A stretch of DNA of 64,000 nucleotides from Flavobacteriaceae bacterium. GTDB taxonomy: Bacteria; Bacteroidota; Bacteroidia; Flavobacteriales; Flavobacteriaceae. The notes beneath the pieces are model-generated. The model worked only from the letters and a program-made list of their open reading frames with translations, made no database searches and was not told the DNA's origin. Positions within the stretch are counted from its first letter, which is position 1, and each line of letters begins with the position of its first letter. A program made the position numbers and the translations under genes. Location: contig JABXHN010000019.1 of assembly GCA_013373635.1 (NCBI GenBank), positions 124,001 through 188,000 of the forward strand. Reading direction: 5' to 3'. Shown here in pieces: positions 63,269 through 64,000 of this stretch.

Positions 63269-64000
63269 TTAAAAAGTCACCAAGAGCTCTACTCTTCTGT
63301 TTTCTCGTTCCATTTCATCAGAACAATTTTCTTCTCTACAGTTATATCTCAAATTAGTTTCACCTAATCCTTCAACTGTAATTGAAGCTGTAATTCCGTT
63401 TTCGATTAAGAGATCTCTAAAGAATTCAGCTCTCTTTAAAGATAATTTTTGGTTGTATGATGCGAAACCTCTTTGGTCAGAAAATCCTTGAATGTGAACT
63501 GAAGTAGCAGATGCTAATACTTTTAAATAAGCGTTTAACACATCTTTATCGATTTCAGTAGTATACATATCAAATTCAAATAAAATATCTGCTAATTCAA
63601 TTTGTTGATCAATAGAAACTTCTTCAGATATGGTGCTTTCTAAAGAAGTCTTAACTTGTACTTCAGCTAAGCCAGTATTAGAAGCAATCTCTGCACTAAT
63701 GGTCTTGATGGTTTTACCGCTGATATCAAGAGTGTATTCCTTGCTGTTTAACAGCTTAGGAACTCTTAGTTGAGCTGAAAGCTGAGAGAGTTCTTTTCTC
63801 CAAACTTCATTTCCTAACTCGTCTTTAACTAACACTAAAACAGCCTCTCCAAGGTTTAAATCTTTATTGTCAATGGTAATAATCGCATCAAATTCTTCGG
63901 ATAAAACTAGGTCTCTTGTGAGGATGTAATTAAAACTTGCTAACTGCCCCAATCGATTTGAAGACACATAGCCCTGCCTCTTTGATCTACTGTATCCAAA
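63269..64000 (-). CDS. OmpA-family outer-membrane protein, C-terminal part (5' end outside window)
   Basis: The frame stays open to base 64000 (FGYSRSKRQGYVSSNRLGQ continues past the GTG at 63967), so the gene is cut by the window edge. At least 230 residues are visible: an N-terminal beta-rich segment (FNYILTRDLVLSEEFDAI, VLVKDELGNEVWRKEL), then the OmpA_C peptidoglycan-binding domain: ILFEFDMYTT, VHIQGFSDQRGFASYNQKLSLKRAEFFRDLL and a closing EMERENRRVELLVTF. OmpA-type proteins tether outer membrane to peptidoglycan; in T9SS loci they often sit beside PorP/SprF and adhesin genes. It lies upstream of the giant adhesin gene in the same direction. Confidence 0.85.
   Translation of the reverse strand, partial: FGYSRSKRQGYVSSNRLGQLASFNYILTRDLVLSEEFDAIITIDNKDLNLGEAVLVLVKDELGNEVWRKELSQLSAQLRVPKLLNSKEYTLDISGKTIKTISAEIASNTGLAEVQVKTSLESTISEEVSIDQQIELADILFEFDMYTTEIDKDVLNAYLKVLASATSVHIQGFSDQRGFASYNQKLSLKRAEFFRDLLIENGITASITVEGLGETNLRYNCREENCSDEMERENRRVELLVTF

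Overview
The window reads as chromosomal DNA of a marine-type Flavobacteriaceae (phylum Bacteroidota). The base composition is AT-rich. Promoter-like boxes fit the Bacteroidota pattern TTG-N18-20-TAnnTTTG. There are many lipoproteins and Sec signal peptides, SusC/FecA-type outer-membrane receptors, a PorP/SprF remnant, a DUF3667 protein, a DUF5689 protein and a giant secreted protein with a type B type IX secretion (T9SS) sorting domain. I found no rRNA, tRNA, CRISPR array, transposase, integrase or phage gene. The species cannot be told from this sequence alone.

Layout: 1-4.4 kb holds the 3' part of an N-acyl-D-amino-acid deacylase, small membrane proteins, a DUF3472 lipoprotein and a PhnA-like protein. 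4.4-8.7 kb holds a 2-oxoacid:ferredoxin oxidoreductase (korAB) with a divergent 8Fe ferredoxin, a zinc-ribbon protein and a PepSY-type membrane protein. 8.7-15.3 kb has a periplasmic GH13 alpha-glucosidase, amt-glnK, an aldehyde dehydrogenase, a GNAT and a DUF1801 protein. 15.3-20.9 kb is a glycoside-hydrolase block (GH3, two tail-to-tail GH29 fucosidases) with a decayed DUF1761 gene inside. 20.9-33.5 kb has alanine dehydrogenase, a run of housekeeping and stress enzymes, a CBM9/DUF5916 protein, outer-membrane proteins and a sortilin-like BNR protein. 33.5-37.5 kb has a UDP-sugar dehydrogenase, a serine hydrolase and two secreted-type hypotheticals, one broken by a one-base frameshift.

37.5-45.9 kb is the best-defined metabolic unit. 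A Fur-box-controlled FecA-like receptor lies divergent from an operon of MFS sugar porter, PfkB fructokinase, GH13_18 sucrose phosphorylase and GH13_4 amylosucrase. 45.9-51 kb is an apparent extracellular nucleic-acid scavenging cluster: outer-membrane receptor, DUF5689/lamin-tail lipoprotein and a divergent endonuclease/exonuclease/phosphatase. 51-64 kb is a cell-surface region with a truncated PorP/SprF gene, a possible YjbH-like beta-barrel, a coiled-coil lipoprotein with an 18-bp tandem repeat, a PAP2 protein, a 2655-residue T9SS protein built of Ig-like and MBG repeats, and an OmpA-family protein running off the edge.

Three genes are visibly decayed: DUF1761, PorP/SprF and the frameshifted secreted protein. 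No DNA-binding transcription factor was recognised in the 64 kb, although several clear inverted repeats sit in front of genes. All family assignments come from reading motifs, not from searches.
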